Shown here in pieces: positions 13,001-25,000 of a stretch of 64,000 nucleotides of DNA. The notes under the pieces are model-generated. The model did not search any database and was not told the DNA's origin. It saw only the letters and a list, made by a program, of their open reading frames with translations. Both the position numbers and the translations under genes were made by a program. Numbering within the stretch: the first letter of the stretch is position 1; each line of letters opens with the position of its first letter. The DNA is from Acanthaster planci (lineage: Eukaryota > Echinodermata > Asteroidea > Valvatida > Acanthasteridae): the NCBI RefSeq assembly GCF_001949145.1, contig NW_019091375.1:515081-579080 (forward strand), in the 5' to 3' direction.

Positions 13001-16000
13001 CCAGGTCACATAATAATGCTGCCAAAGTTACTCAGAAAGGTCGGAGGGACAGTAAACTCAAAATAAAATAGTTTAATACAAAGCAAATGAGTATCCGGTT
13101 CGTAAGTAACTTCGTCACAAATGCAGGCACAACATGAGTTGCAGGCTCCCATTAACCGATCGCTGAAGTTGCGCGTTAACTTCCGGTTCCATGGTTCCTT
13201 GTAAACGGCGATCAATGTATGTAACCCTATGCGCAGTGCATGTGCAGTGGGCGTGGTTTAAATTGAAGTGACGTCACACTTATGAACCGTATAATGGCTG
13301 TATCAACAACTGCATGTATTTCATAAACTTAATTTCTACATTCCTCAAGATTACTGGATTGTCAAATTAAATTCCACCCAGATTCTTGCCTAAACTTTGC
13401 TTGTAACTTCGCTTCTACTTCACGATACCTGACTCTGAAGTCTTTCAGTCTTTCTGAGTTCTCTTCGGAGACCAGAAAATCCGGCAGTTTCTTTGCCAAC
13501 TGGTAAAACGTGTACATGAGGCACTCAACATAGGAGAACTGTAGTTTGGGCTCCTCGGTGGCTTTGCCATTCTCCAAACTCTCTCCCTCTGTTTCCGCAG
13601 GGGGTAAGGGCATGTACTCCTGAAGACGGAACAGCAAATCAGTGAAGCAAAATGACAGAACAGTTAATAATGGGAAATTCTTTTCAATCTTAGGACTATG
13701 CAAAGCATACCAAAACGTATCAAATTTAAATAAATGACTGGACTTAAAAGTTGACGTAAATTAGTGATGCAAGTGGATAACTGCCTAAATATTACCAAGA
13801 ATATTAATTTCAGGAGTCTGGTTGTCTATCCCAACCCACTCAAGGATCAGGCTCACACCCCACTCAGGATGACAGGTGGATTACTATGCAGTCATTTCAC
13901 GATGGCTCTACCTTTGAAAAAACATTCGCAGGTCTACCTCTCGTCGATAAGCAAGTGAATATTTCTTCATGATTACCTTTGTTTGTTTGCATTTTGTTTG
14001 TTTGTTTGCATTTTGTTTGTTTGTATTTTGTTTGCTTGTTTGTTGTTTTTCATAGGTCGGTCCTTTGCAACCTCACTCCCAGGGTGTCAAGTAGAACACT
14101 CTCACAGCTATCTGCTCTTTCAACCTGGTACTGCATTATTTGCATGTTAACAATTTTGGATCTGTGTGTTACTGAGGAATAGTCCGGCACCAGACTGTGC
14201 TTTTCGTTAGTGTTTGTTTTAGCATGCAGTGTCTGGTATAACGCCAGTCAATTTCTTACAGAGTGACAGTTCACGTTGAAATCTTCTCCCTCCAATAAAC
14301 TGCATTACATCTCACATAAATAGCCAAAATGGACAAAAGCGGATTATGGACATAACTATTCACAGCAAACGTTAAAACCACAAAATACACTTAAAATTAT
14401 CAACATTGAGTGCAAGATAGGTCCATTCCGGCATACATCCATTGCTGTTGTTCTGAATCAGGACACAGGGAAACATTTCACAGGTGTACATACTGGAGAG
14501 GAAGTTGAACATAAAGTAACCCCTGGGTTACCATGACAACACTACCAGAAATCTTACCAGAAGTTTGTCAAACACTCTTCCGAGTGTCTCGTCCCCACCG
14601 GCGTTTACCGCATAAGTGGCCATCTCAGCTAGCTGTCGGAGCAACTCTAACTTGACGTCGTAATCCGAAGGCGTCTTGTCTGAGGACGCCTTGTCTGAGG
14701 ACGCCTTGTCTGAGGACGCTTTCTCTGAGGATGTCTTGTCCTCCGTTTCTTCTGCCTTAGTCTCACCACTGCCTGGTGGGACGATGTCACCGAGAACCGG
14801 CAGAACGTTGTCACACATATAGACCACAAATTTGTTAGACGGGACATTTTTCTGAAACCCAAGAGAAGAAATTTGTAAACAGAACAGACTTTTACAACTC
14901 TAAAGCTGAACTATTGCGGGTCATAAACACAAGATGCTTTGGACGAGTACGCCAGAAAATTCTGCCTCTATAATTTGGCCTCTCAGAGCCAATAACAATT
15001 TTATTACACCAATTTTCTAACTTCTTGTAAACATTTCTGAAGTTCTTGAACTTTTTTTCTGCAGATTTTCCCCCCGATATTCAAAACCTGGCTCTGTAAT
15101 TTGATTATTTATTTCATTTCTTTAAGATGGTTCGGAGGACATGAAGAAAAAACTTCACCAAGTCACCCCCTCTGCATATTTCAGCCAAGATCTGAGTTGG
15201 ACTGACAAGGCAAAAGCCACAAGGACCCACAAACTACCGTTCTCTAAGGCATTTCACCGATGTCCATTTGAAAATGTCTTCAAGTACTTACAGAGAAGAA
15301 CTGCAGAGCTTCACGGACACACTGCACCAGTCTATCAACTATATCGGGATCTTGTGGCTGTGGAGAGAAAATATGGGATGTCTAAGGATGTCCACTTGTT
15401 GCTTGCTTGGAGCATGAAAGCTTTATTTAATTCTTCAGAATCCCTAATCAACAAAGGGAGATGAAGCAAAGGGTTTAAAAAAACGATGCAAATACCAGAA
15501 ACTGTGATTCCAGATCGGCTTGCTCCGCCACCAACTCCACCATCTGCTGTCTGCCAGTCAGGGTCTGCATCGAGGGCATTTTGGACAACAGCTGCATGAA
15601 GGTGACAAATTCTTCACCCGTCACATCAGTTAACACCTGTCAAAAGGAAAGAAGAATGCTGTACTTGTTTATTTAGGGCTGAATATTTAAGTTTTTCTTC
15701 AAAGGCTTGATATGGCCGGCATCTTTTGACATACAATGTAACATCGCAAGTCCTAATTCTCCTGAAATCATTCAACACTTCTTCTCACAATCGCAAATAA
15801 GTTCCTGTCTCTGGTCTGTACTCACCTCCTTTGTCTTTTCGATGACGAATTCTTCCACCTCCTTGGGCACGTTGTCGGATCCGCCCAGTTTCAGGCGCGT
15901 GTTGAGGAATTTGATGGCTCGCTCTCGGACGAGGTCCTCACCGGAGAGGATCTGGCTGAACAACCCTCCCAGTGTACCTGTGGGCGTGACACCAGATAGG

Positions 16001-19000
16001 TGTGGATCCAAATGGGTGTGGTACCAATTGGGTGCGGTTTAATTATAAAAATAGGATTGAAGCTTTTCTAAATTATTTGAAACGAACATATTTTATGCAC
16101 ATAGTTCAGAGTTAGGAGTACGCTGTGCAGAAACTGGATTTTTTTAGTGAACCTTTCCATCCTGAAAATTTCCAAACACCCAAGCAAATTTTTTTCTGAG
16201 TAAAAATCACAATAGACGCCATCTATTCTTGGCAAAAATCAGATTAACCCTAACCCACCTCAAATGAGACTAACCCCACCCACTTCAAATCAGACCAACC
16301 CCACCCACTTCAAATCAGATTAATCCCACCCACTTCAAATCAGATTAATCCCACCCACTTCAAATCAGATTAATCCCACCCACTTCAAATCAGACTAACC
16401 CCACATCCCTCCAATTCCAAGGTTTTGCTAATTCGGTGCCACACATTCTGAACTTGTTGCTCAACCACTCCAATGCCAGTAATTATCCAGCGGCGTAGCC
16501 AGGGTTCTGAGCACGGGGGCAAGCGGGGGGCTTCCCGCTAAAGGGGGGGGCTGACTGGATGTTGGACATATACGTGTACATAATCATGATCACATCAAGC
16601 CAGGGGGAGAGGAGGGACGACTGGGGGTAAACGATTTTTTATGGTGGGCGTGGACCCCCCCAGCCACGCCCCTGGACCTGCTTGTATCTGTCGAAAACTG
16701 TTAGATTGAGCACTGTTTCAAGGTCAGCAGCATGGGGAAAACTTTTTGGGGTTTTGGGGGGGGGAGAAGGAGGGGAGGAACGAATCCCCACCTTTCATGT
16801 CGATCTTGTAGAGTGACATGAGGGCGCTGTTTACAATGCTGATCTCCTGGGGGTCGTCCGACTGGAGCAACTGAGCCAAGACGTCGGCGATGCGCAGCAG
16901 ATGGTCTGTGCTTTCTCTGCAGAGGTTGGGCAGCTCCTTGATAGCGGCTCTACGAATCTACATGGGAGACGGGGTACAAGACAGAATGCCATCAAAGACA
17001 AAGGAAAAGGCAAAACTTTTAAACCACTTGCTGCCAGTTTTATTTCTGGCTAAAGTTTCAGCTTTCAAAACAGGCAAGATGGAGCTGCTAATGTTTGGCA
17101 AGACAGAGCTGCTAATGTTTGGCATATTGGTGCATTGCAAATATCACAAACACTGACTGCATGAGCCAATTCAATGGCACATGTATATCATATGTGACCC
17201 ACTCTGTGAAAATGAGTCTTAAGTTGCCAGAGCCACTTTTTGAGTTTTCATTTGTATTGGAAAGAGCAAACTGAGTTGTTTGTTTTGATGTATCACTCAG
17301 TTTGGCATCCTGATCAAAGTGGATACTCCATGGTGACAAATGCTGTGGGTTCCTATTGATTTACACTGCGCAAAATTATTCTAAAGGACCTTTTGCTCCA
17401 AAGTGGCTCCGGCGAATTAGGACTCATTTTCACAGAGTGAATCACATATGGCATTGAACACTGCACCCCCAAATAGACGTGCTTATCTATCAAACACTAT
17501 ACTTTGTACATCAAACTATATTTTGATCTCCAAATATCATCTGTCCTTTGTCATCTGTCATTTTCCCATCTGTCATTCTGAAAGTGCTACGCACTGCTCA
17601 ACCCTCCCTCGCACAGACATCGACCAATGCACATATGACATTTTGTCACCTGTCACCTGTCACAGTCCTCAAGTCATGCCACAATGGCTTTTTGTCACCT
17701 GTCACTTATCATCATACACACCATGCAGTCGTCGTCCTCACACAGGTCCAGCTGCGCATTGATGGCAGTTTCTGCGAGTCCCGAGAAGAACTTGAAGAAG
17801 CGAGGGATGAACTGAGCGGCGAGTTTCTTCTCACTCGCACCCGCCGAGACAGCACTCAGGATTGACCGATACTCTGCCTCATGCTGTAAGACAGACAAGA
17901 CTAACTACTAGTGACTGACGCGACTCGTCTTTAAATTTCTAGACAGAACACAAATGCAAAGGTGCTATCACATGTTGTTTTCTTTCACAAAATATCTTAG
18001 GTCAAAGGAACATTTTGAAAATGACAAGCATTTTTGTTCTTTTCACAATCTTTTATCTAGACTTTGCCACAATATCGATGGAAATGAATGCTGCTCCAAA
18101 CAGAGAAATGCTCCAATTAGATTGGCCTCCATTTCTAACATGGTGAAAAGTACGGTCTACATGTACTTCAAAAACTGCAAATGATAGAATTTAATGGTAT
18201 TTTTTTCCCTAGGACTTTGGTTATGCAACTGGCACAGTTGTCATTTGTACCATGAATCAAGCTGTAGAGCTTGGTGGACTTGGACTTGGTGGAGTAACGG
18301 GACACAAGTCTTAAAATACCTAACGACAGTCCTTCCTGATACGAGCATTTCTCCCCCCCCAAAAAAAAAAAAACTGGAGGGATTTGAAAGTTTAAACTGC
18401 ACTTCTGCTTTGTTCAGTTGATGCAGATAGTAACAAACCGATCTCAATCAAAATAAGAAAACGTTGAACCAACACACGTGCTCGCACTAGCTATCATGAC
18501 AAATGTTTATGTATGATTATGGTCCAACACGCTGGGAGGGGGGGTTTCCTACGCGAATTCAATGAGCGCACACGCTGCACATGTACATGTACGTATGCAA
18601 AGACAAACGCTTTCATGACCACCAAAGGCTCATGGCACACCGCGCTTTCTGCTTTGAGCATTGTACCATGCACAGCGAAACTGCGCACAACTTACATGTA
18701 CATGCCAGCATATGTACAGTAGTGTGCGTGCAGGGCTGGCTGGCCAGTCCAAAAGCAGGCCGTGCTCGGGAAGCAATGACCATAATATATTCGGGCAATA
18801 ATTATAGGCCTATGTATGAAAGTCGTGGCGGGATAAATGTGAAATCGTCAGATACAAACGAATCACAGTCCCATTTTTGGGATGTTATCTATCGTGTTTG
18901 TCATATCATTTATTTGAAAAATGCCCTTACATTGCTTCACGGGCACGATTTGTTCCTTTGGGAGTGTTGAAGAGCCGCTCAACAGGAAGTGTTCACTGTG

Positions 19001-19952
19001 CGAGAGCACGCTCATGTGCACTGGTACCCAATGGCTGTTGCTCGTCTTCCCTCAGTTTGGACATAAATATTGAGGAGCCCTGTGATTGTTCAGTGTGACC
19101 CCCAGCATGCCGCAGCCAACTGCCATTTTAACCAGCGTGGCTAAGAATTACACACAAATGTACCTAAAGTGGCTGTAGCCAATTTACATGTCTTGTGTAT
19201 GGATCGCAGCCGTAGTCAACCATTTGGTCGCGGCTCGTCTTCGCAAGTACACATGTGAACCGCGTGACTCTCAGACACTGATCAGGAAATATTTGCACCA
19301 TTTCTTAGGAAACGGCATGGTTTGGCTTTTTTCTTTTTGGTACTCAAAACAAAGGTATGTAAGCTATTTTACATAAAACTCTTGCGGGAAATGAAGCAAC
19401 ATAGTATGGGTTCACAACTCAAGTGGAATCTGTCTGTTCGTGCCCTGTTAAACGTCTTGCATAGCCTATGGTGCAAAAGGCTCTTTTTCCGTGGGGTTTA
19501 TGGGAGAGGAGCGGACGTTGGACCCCACAGTTCTGGGGTAAGTGACATGAGTGATGACCCCTAATGACTGATGAATTTGCACACTGCACTCATAACAGAA
19601 GACAAGCAGTTTTTATCACACACTCAACAGGTCCAATGATGGACCAGCGTTGAAGAAGTCCTACTTGCCAAGTTACTTCTGCATGACATAGGCCTCAAGA
19701 TTAATTAGATCAGTTTATTGAAATTTTTAGCCCAATTACCCACCAGAACGTCAAGTTCCCTGTATCCGCACAACTGGTCTCAGGTTGTGGTAAAGTTGCC
19801 ACCAGACTAAACTCAAAATGGAAACCTCATCATCATGCCGCAGAAATGATCACGTTAATCAGCCAAATATCCGACATTCTTACCTGCCCTGCTTTATCAC
19901 CAGCATCAGCAAGCACTCCGTAGTCCTTGTACAGCTGTTCAACTGTTACCAT
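10048..19952 (-). CDS. API5: Apoptosis inhibitor 5 (API5/AAC-11)
   Basis: Twelve coding exons, read from high to low coordinates: 19884-19952, 17722-17883, 16792-16957, 15826-15977, 15496-15636, 15292-15357, 14558-14851, 13429-13619, 12778-12928, 11162-11259, 10782-10972, 10048-10133. All phases join, giving 588 aa (human 524). The start reads MVTVEQLYKDYGVLADAG. Family signatures include EKKLAAQFIPRFFKFF, GTLGGLFSQIL, VTGEEF, GRQQMVELVAEQADL, EYMPLPP, PPSYKSTVVLSWRPVQ and YQPPSGKYSS. The last exon is an RGG-rich tail ending GGKWWY. API5 is a nuclear all-helical HEAT/ARM-type scaffold that restrains apoptosis and binds FGF2 and Acinus. Exon 7 carries an inserted run of SSDKA repeats. The gap at 12067-12677 lies inside an intron: the flanking exons join in frame, so no coding sequence appears lost. 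The 66-nt exon 6 is easily missed. Confidence 0.95.
11756..12066. repeat. 297-bp tandem unit with tRNA-like core, at gap edge
   Basis: The words ATGAAACAAACTA start at 11756 and again at 12053, 297 bases apart, just before the run of N begins. So one full unit plus the first bases of a second are visible. The unit contains a tRNA-like sequence on the - strand (11806-11879). A diverged permuted copy lies at 23430-23700. Confidence 0.75.
11806..11879 (-). tRNA. tRNA-Thr(GGT)-like sequence, probably repeat-borne
   Basis: On the - strand it starts GGGCTGGATAGCTCAGTTGG and has a good A box, a B box (GGTTCAAATCC) and a near-complete acceptor stem (GGGCTGG with CCAGTCA: one mismatch, one G-T pair). 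The 17-base anticodon arm has four of five pairs. The loop ACGGTGT would give anticodon GGT, but the base before it is C instead of the usual T. It sits inside a repeated unit. A tRNA pseudogene or SINE head is more likely than a working gene. Confidence 0.55.
12067..12677. other. Assembly gap (611 N)
   Basis: A run of N inside API5 intron 9. The left edge is the start of a new copy of the 297-bp unit, which suggests that the gap exists because of a tandem array. Confidence 0.98.
13085..13285 (-). repeat. Interspersed repeat, family L copy 1
   Basis: On the - strand it runs from TGTGACGTCACTTC through AACCACGCCCACTGCACATG and GGAACCATGGAA to TTACGAACCGGATA. A close copy lies at 63575-63745 on the + strand, and a partial copy of the TGACGTCA end at about 52755-52800. 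It lies within API5 intron 8. The type is unknown. Confidence 0.75.
13979..14045. repeat. TTTG-rich simple repeat
   Basis: Runs of TTTG broken by CATTTTG or TATTTTG, in API5 intron 7. Confidence 0.9.
14664..14738 (-). repeat. 15-bp coding minisatellite in API5 exon 7
   Basis: Five units of 15 bases (TCTGAGGACGCCTTG on the + strand, two of them identical). In the API5 frame they encode a KASSD-type pentapeptide array. The unit length keeps the frame whatever the copy number. The array falls between the conserved PVLGDIVPPG and LLRQLAEMA segments. Confidence 0.95.
16245..16405. repeat. About 25-bp tandem repeat, six units
   Basis: Unit close to ATTAATCCCACCCACTTCAA plus ATCAG, with T/C changes in the outer units and near-perfect central units. 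It lies in API5 intron 3. Confidence 0.9.
16488..16674. mobile_element. Non-autonomous DNA element, CAGNGGCGTAGCC ends (copy 1)
   Basis: Starts CAGCGGCGTAGCCAGGG and ends CAGCCACGCCCCTG, an imperfect terminal inverted repeat flanking G-rich DNA. It lies in API5 intron 3. A second, longer copy with the same kind of ends is at 47843-48156. Confidence 0.6.
19499..19540 (+). repeat. Half copy of the palindromic element at 46539-46618
   Basis: Contains GAGCGGACGTTGGACCCCAC followed by AGTTCTGGGG. This matches one arm of the hairpin at 46539-46618 with few changes. The opposite arm is not seen here. Confidence 0.7.
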
Positions 19953-22061
19953 GGCTGTAAACTGCTTCTTTCGACTGATTTAGGGAGCTAATTACTTGCT
20001 GTTTGTTCACGATACCGGCAGTGCACTGGCGGTCCTCGAATGAATGCCGCGTGGATTGTGTTTATATTGCCACAAGAGGGCGCAACACTACTTTTAACTC
20101 GGCAGGGGGCAGCTGCTCTGAAAGAACATGAAGGAAACTATTGGACAGAGAGAACCCCGGCCCCCTCACCGGCTGTTGTGTTGGTCACTGTTATACTGGT
20201 ATCTCAGGAATTCTTTTCAGACATCGGGGGGGGGGTGTTAAGTGAGAATAGGCTGGAGTGTGTATTGGGATTGGATTTGTTGGGGGTGCACCTCAGTTCT
20301 ATAGGACCATTTTTTGGGGGGGAGCCACTGCCTACCACCAGATTTGATTATCATAATTGGCGGCGGCCGATAAGCTTCGCTCGGGCCGGTGACGGGATCC
20401 AACGAAACCGTATAAATCCGTGTGAGCAAAGTCACGGAAAACCAAACCATGTCCTATACGTATTAGGTTGATTTCTGAGCAATGTATTTTTAGTAAAGGT
20501 GTTTTTAATTTGGTGAGGGTTGAAGACACTTTCCTCGGTGTAAATGTTATTATAATTAACAGGCTGCATTGAACGACTAATTCTTGTGAAGTTAGTGCAC
20601 CTCCGGGAAGAACAAGGTCAGAAAACAATTGCTTTCCCCCGAATATAGGGCCTAAGGTCCGCTCAATCGACGGCTTACTTCATGTACATCAAGCATAATT
20701 ATAGCATTGAGTCTGCCCGATCTCATCTTGTTGGATCCGTCCAAAACATGTTGCTCTTCCAACCACATGCGGGACCGGTATATTCATGTTGCATGGCAGC
20801 AGAAATTAAGCAAGGCATGGAAGCGCGACAGCGGTAGAAAAGGATTAGGACTAACTTTGCCCCCGTGTTCATTATCCGCCTTGAGCAGAAGCACCCCCTC
20901 ATCTGTGGAAAAGAGCCATTATCATGTTGGTCGATCATCAGGATCGAGTGCTCATTTTGTGGTAGTGATGCGACCATAACGCGTACATTTCAAAGTCGTT
21001 TGTGAACCAGCGATATGGCGATGCGCAGTTACTATCAAAGGAGCCTCCGTTGCTAGGAAAATTGCGCCCTCTCTAGGTCCAGCTTGGGGCCAAAAAGTTT
21101 TCAAGCGCGGATGGGGGGGGGTCACTGTCAACCGCTCAGTTGCCATTTTCCCTTGTCTTTTGGCGTGAACGCGACGGTGAAGGACACAATAAAAAGATTA
21201 TGCTACACACCTCCTTCACTGAACAAAAATTTCCCCACCTCAGCAAATAATCCTGCTGGATCCACCTCTGTTGGGTTCTTTTTGTTTTTCCAAACTAGTA
21301 TGCTTTGACATCTGGAGTTAATTGTAATTAAGACTTTAAAACCAATAAAACGTGCTCACTTACGTAGTAATTATGTGTCAGGCTTCTTGAGATACATGTA
21401 CTTCATCGAATTTTTCCAAAAAATTTTGACAAACACTGAGATTGGAAATAAAAGCGTCCAGCGCAGTGCAGTATTTAACAAGAAAATGTCAATGGAAATG
21501 TTAATTGAACAGACATAATCCGTAAATTTGGGTTAAAATGATCTGAGCTGTGGCAGACGACATTATTATGTTTTGGCGCGAAACTTCGGATCATTTGACG
21601 TCAGTACATGCACCGGACGCGTTCACGCACATACAAGCGTGCGCGCGTACGGACGTGTTTGATCCGATGTACATATGTGCACGCAGATGTCGTGCGCTTA
21701 AGCTTGCTGACGGAAGGCTAGGCTGGCTGCCAGTGTCGGCCGTTATTTTGCTGTATTTATGTCAGCTGGTTTGACCAAATAAGCGAGGATTGTTCGCGTA
21801 TAAACTATCGTCATGTTCAAGTATAGACAGGGTTAGCCCAGTGTTGGCCTGTAACTCGTGGCTTTTGAATTCGGGGAAGTTATCCGTAAGCTGATAAGCC
21901 TCCTGCCACCGTCGTGACCGTAGCTTGCTGGTTGGATCCACTGTTCACTGAGCTGCACTACCGGTAGGCCGTGTAAGCGAGGCTGACCTTGCGGGATCGG
22001 ACGGAAGACTTGCTAGCCTAATTGAACTGGCAGTCGTGTACAGCCAAGTGCCGGTGGGAAA
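19953..22061. other. Head-to-head interval between API5 and HORMAD
   Basis: It holds the 5' ends of two divergently transcribed genes. No coding exon is recognised. CpG-rich DNA near 21580-21740 (GCGTGCGCGCGTACGGACG) and the CpG-rich leader at about 21900-22060 are likely promoter or leader DNA of HORMAD. The open frames at 20040-20471 and 21550-21774 show no known domain. Confidence 0.5.
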
Positions 22062-25000
22062 ATGACTGCAACTTCACAGCGAGTGAGGGAGAAGACAGGA
22101 GAGGTGGGTAGCCATGGTAGCGTCGGACATGATTTTTATAGCTTTTACCAAAAACTAAAGTTATTTTGCAGTGACGTTAGCCTGATCATTAGCGGTGATT
22201 AGGGCCTGTAGGGCTTAGGCCTAGACATACAGTGAACGATGAAGCAGTGAGAAAGTCATATTTTCAAGTCTCACGATTTACAATTTGAAAGTTCCCAAAA
22301 ATACGGTCAGTGCAATAAAGAGAGAGTCGCCTTTGGTGGGTTTTTTGGTTGGGGGGAGGGGCTGACCAATTTTACAAGATTAAAGCTGTGACAAATGAGG
22401 GTTGGGGCAAATATATACAATCCCCACACAAATTAAAATAATATTTGGATATGAATTTAAACTATTTAAAGGCCCAGGGCTCTATCAATCATGTCTATGC
22501 CTTAGCATGCTTATACTATATAGTGTACAGACATGGTATAGCCTAGCTAGGCTAATGTTCATTAGGCTAACTGAAGTTGAAGCTAGGCTAAGCCCAGGCT
22601 TGGGCTATACACGCTACATAGGTCTAGGCCTGTGCCCTTATTGTCTAGATAACAAAGCATTGTGACTAAGCAGCAAATTTTACAAAACCCCCAACGTCTG
22701 CACATTTGCCCCATTTCTTGTTTTTGGACCATGCTTTAATAATTAATTTGACTTTAAATTTGAAAACTGATGAAGGCAAGGTGTAATTGTTGCAATTAGG
22801 TTCCCCCTCTTTTGTCCAAAGAGCCTAAAATTATGTAGCATAAAGGTCCCATGATACTCTCCAGTCTTCCACTGCTAAACTTATGTTTTATGCGTTGCCC
22901 ATGCAACAGTTTAGCAGTTAACGCTTTCATTTGAATTAGGTTCAAGTTGTTGCTGTACCAAAGGTATTCTATGGTAGGTCTGTGTATCCCTCGTAATTGT
23001 CATCTAACTTTAAGGCTCTCTCTCTTAAATTATTTCCCATCCACCTTGTTTTTTCCCCCAGTGGTCATCCATTTTCCCTCCAGAACAGATCTCAGAGACA
23101 CAGTCGGCTCTCTTCATTAAAAAACTACTTGCAGTCGCAGTTTCCAACATCATGTACCTCAGGACGATCTTTCCTGAACATGCCTTCGGGGACCGATGTT
23201 TGGAAGGTGAGCCAGGATTTCTGTTCTCTATTATTTTTCCGACAAGACCTGAGCAAATTGTACTTAGATGACACTAATTGCATGTTATATGGACAGTTAA
23301 AAATGACAAGAAAATGCTTTTGTTGGAAATGATTACACATGATTAGTTTATACTGTACTTTTGGGGGCAGGCCTAAGGATGTATCAGATGTGCTTATGAA
23401 ACCTATGTTTGGTTGTAAAGATGAACAACATACCGGTGCTTTGAGCTATCCAGCCCAACATTAGCGGCTTTTCCCATTTGTCAATATCTTTTTTGAGGGG
23501 GGGTGCCATGGAATATGAAACACCATAGCCAGGGATCATGCCTCAGTTACATGATGCAACCTGGAAAGTGGTGAATAGGGATCACTCGGAGAGGATATGG
23601 CTTTTTGAACACAAATCACCAAAAAAACTGTATAGAGAAACTGAATAGGTCAGTGGTTACAAATGATGATAATGGATGAAAAGGAAATTGACAAAATTGT
23701 CCTCAGAATTTGGCTTTCCGTCTCAACATTAATTAGCCTGAGAAGAATTCAAGAAAAACTTTGACCAAATTTCCCACATTGTTGTAGATCTAAATCTGAA
23801 GATATTGCGAGACGACAGTGCATGCCCAGGGGCCTGTCAGGTGATCAAGTGGGTCAAAGGTTGCTTCGACGCACTAGACAAGAAATATGTAAGTTTTCTT
23901 AAAAGACACCTTTTGATGTATGCTTTCAGTGGGCTCAGGATTATGTTAAACTGTACAGCAAGTCACAAAATTTCATTCATTTTCAAACCATCTTCAATGA
24001 GGGTGACCTCTCACATGAAAGGTGATCACTTGGAACCCTCAAAATGCAAAAATATATGAGATTATAGATATACAAAGCAAATCGAATCATTACAACATTA
24101 GGTGTAAACTCTAGTCATTAACAGTGCAAAAGTTCAAATTTTCAGATTGATTGTAGTTCAGTGATTCGAGTTCGGGTTTTCATCACGATAGACAGACACT
24201 GATCATTTTGTTTCTTTTATACTCTATTTTCTGCAGCTTCGCGCGTTGACCATTGGGGTAGGTATGCTTTGCCTTCCGAATGATTGTGTTGCTACAATGA
24301 ATTTGTAGCAACATGAACAATTGTGAGTTTCATATTTTGGACACAGACTACAATGTAGGAACAGTTTTTCAATGAAAAGAAGTGCTGAATAAATTTAAAA
24401 TTCAATCTCAGTATCTTCCTTGAAAGTGATATACGTGTCTTGTTGAATGTAAGTTTCTGAAAATGTGTCTTACACCCAGAAGTTTTAATTTCAGTGTATC
24501 AATGTTTGTATTTCTTTTGTATTGAGAAATAGTTTCGTGTCTTTAGGGCGGATTGGGGGACCTGTTCGAAAAATTGAAGCCTTTTTTTTTGCATTTTACA
24601 GATTTATGTTGATCCAGATGAGCCTGATGTAAGTACAAGTGTTGTCAAAATTTAGATATTTTTTTCTAGCTCAATAGATAAATTTATTTTCCAGCAAAAA
24701 CCAACTCAAATAATTTGCCACAAGGAATTAAGTTATGAAACGCCATAAGTTTCGTAAATCTAAGGCAAACATCACACAATTAGAATACTCTATTGTTGGT
24801 TCTCCAATGTTTGCATTTTTATCATGCCTTGTCCTGTCAAAAGTTAAAAGATCGGACATCATTTCTGACAAAAAGATTGCCTCATCAAGTATCTGTATTG
24901 CTAACTTTAATTTCCACAGACCGTGATTGAGTCTTATACCTTCAAGTTTTCCTACCAAGGGGAAGGCATCCAGATATACAGGTAGCTGAATCATCCCACT

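Noticed and set aside
13006-13215. 69-residue open frame (family L repeat) as a gene
   Set aside because: The sequence is an interspersed repeat inside an API5 intron. Its sister copy at 63559 diverges in frame outside a short shared stretch.
15141-15464. 107-residue open frame on the + strand
   Set aside because: It lies antisense to API5 exon 6 (15292-15357), whose reading frame matches the family on the other strand. The open frame is a shadow.
20040-20471. 143-residue open frame upstream of API5
   Set aside because: No domain; it crosses G-runs and starts just outside the API5 promoter. Probably chance in GC-richer DNA.
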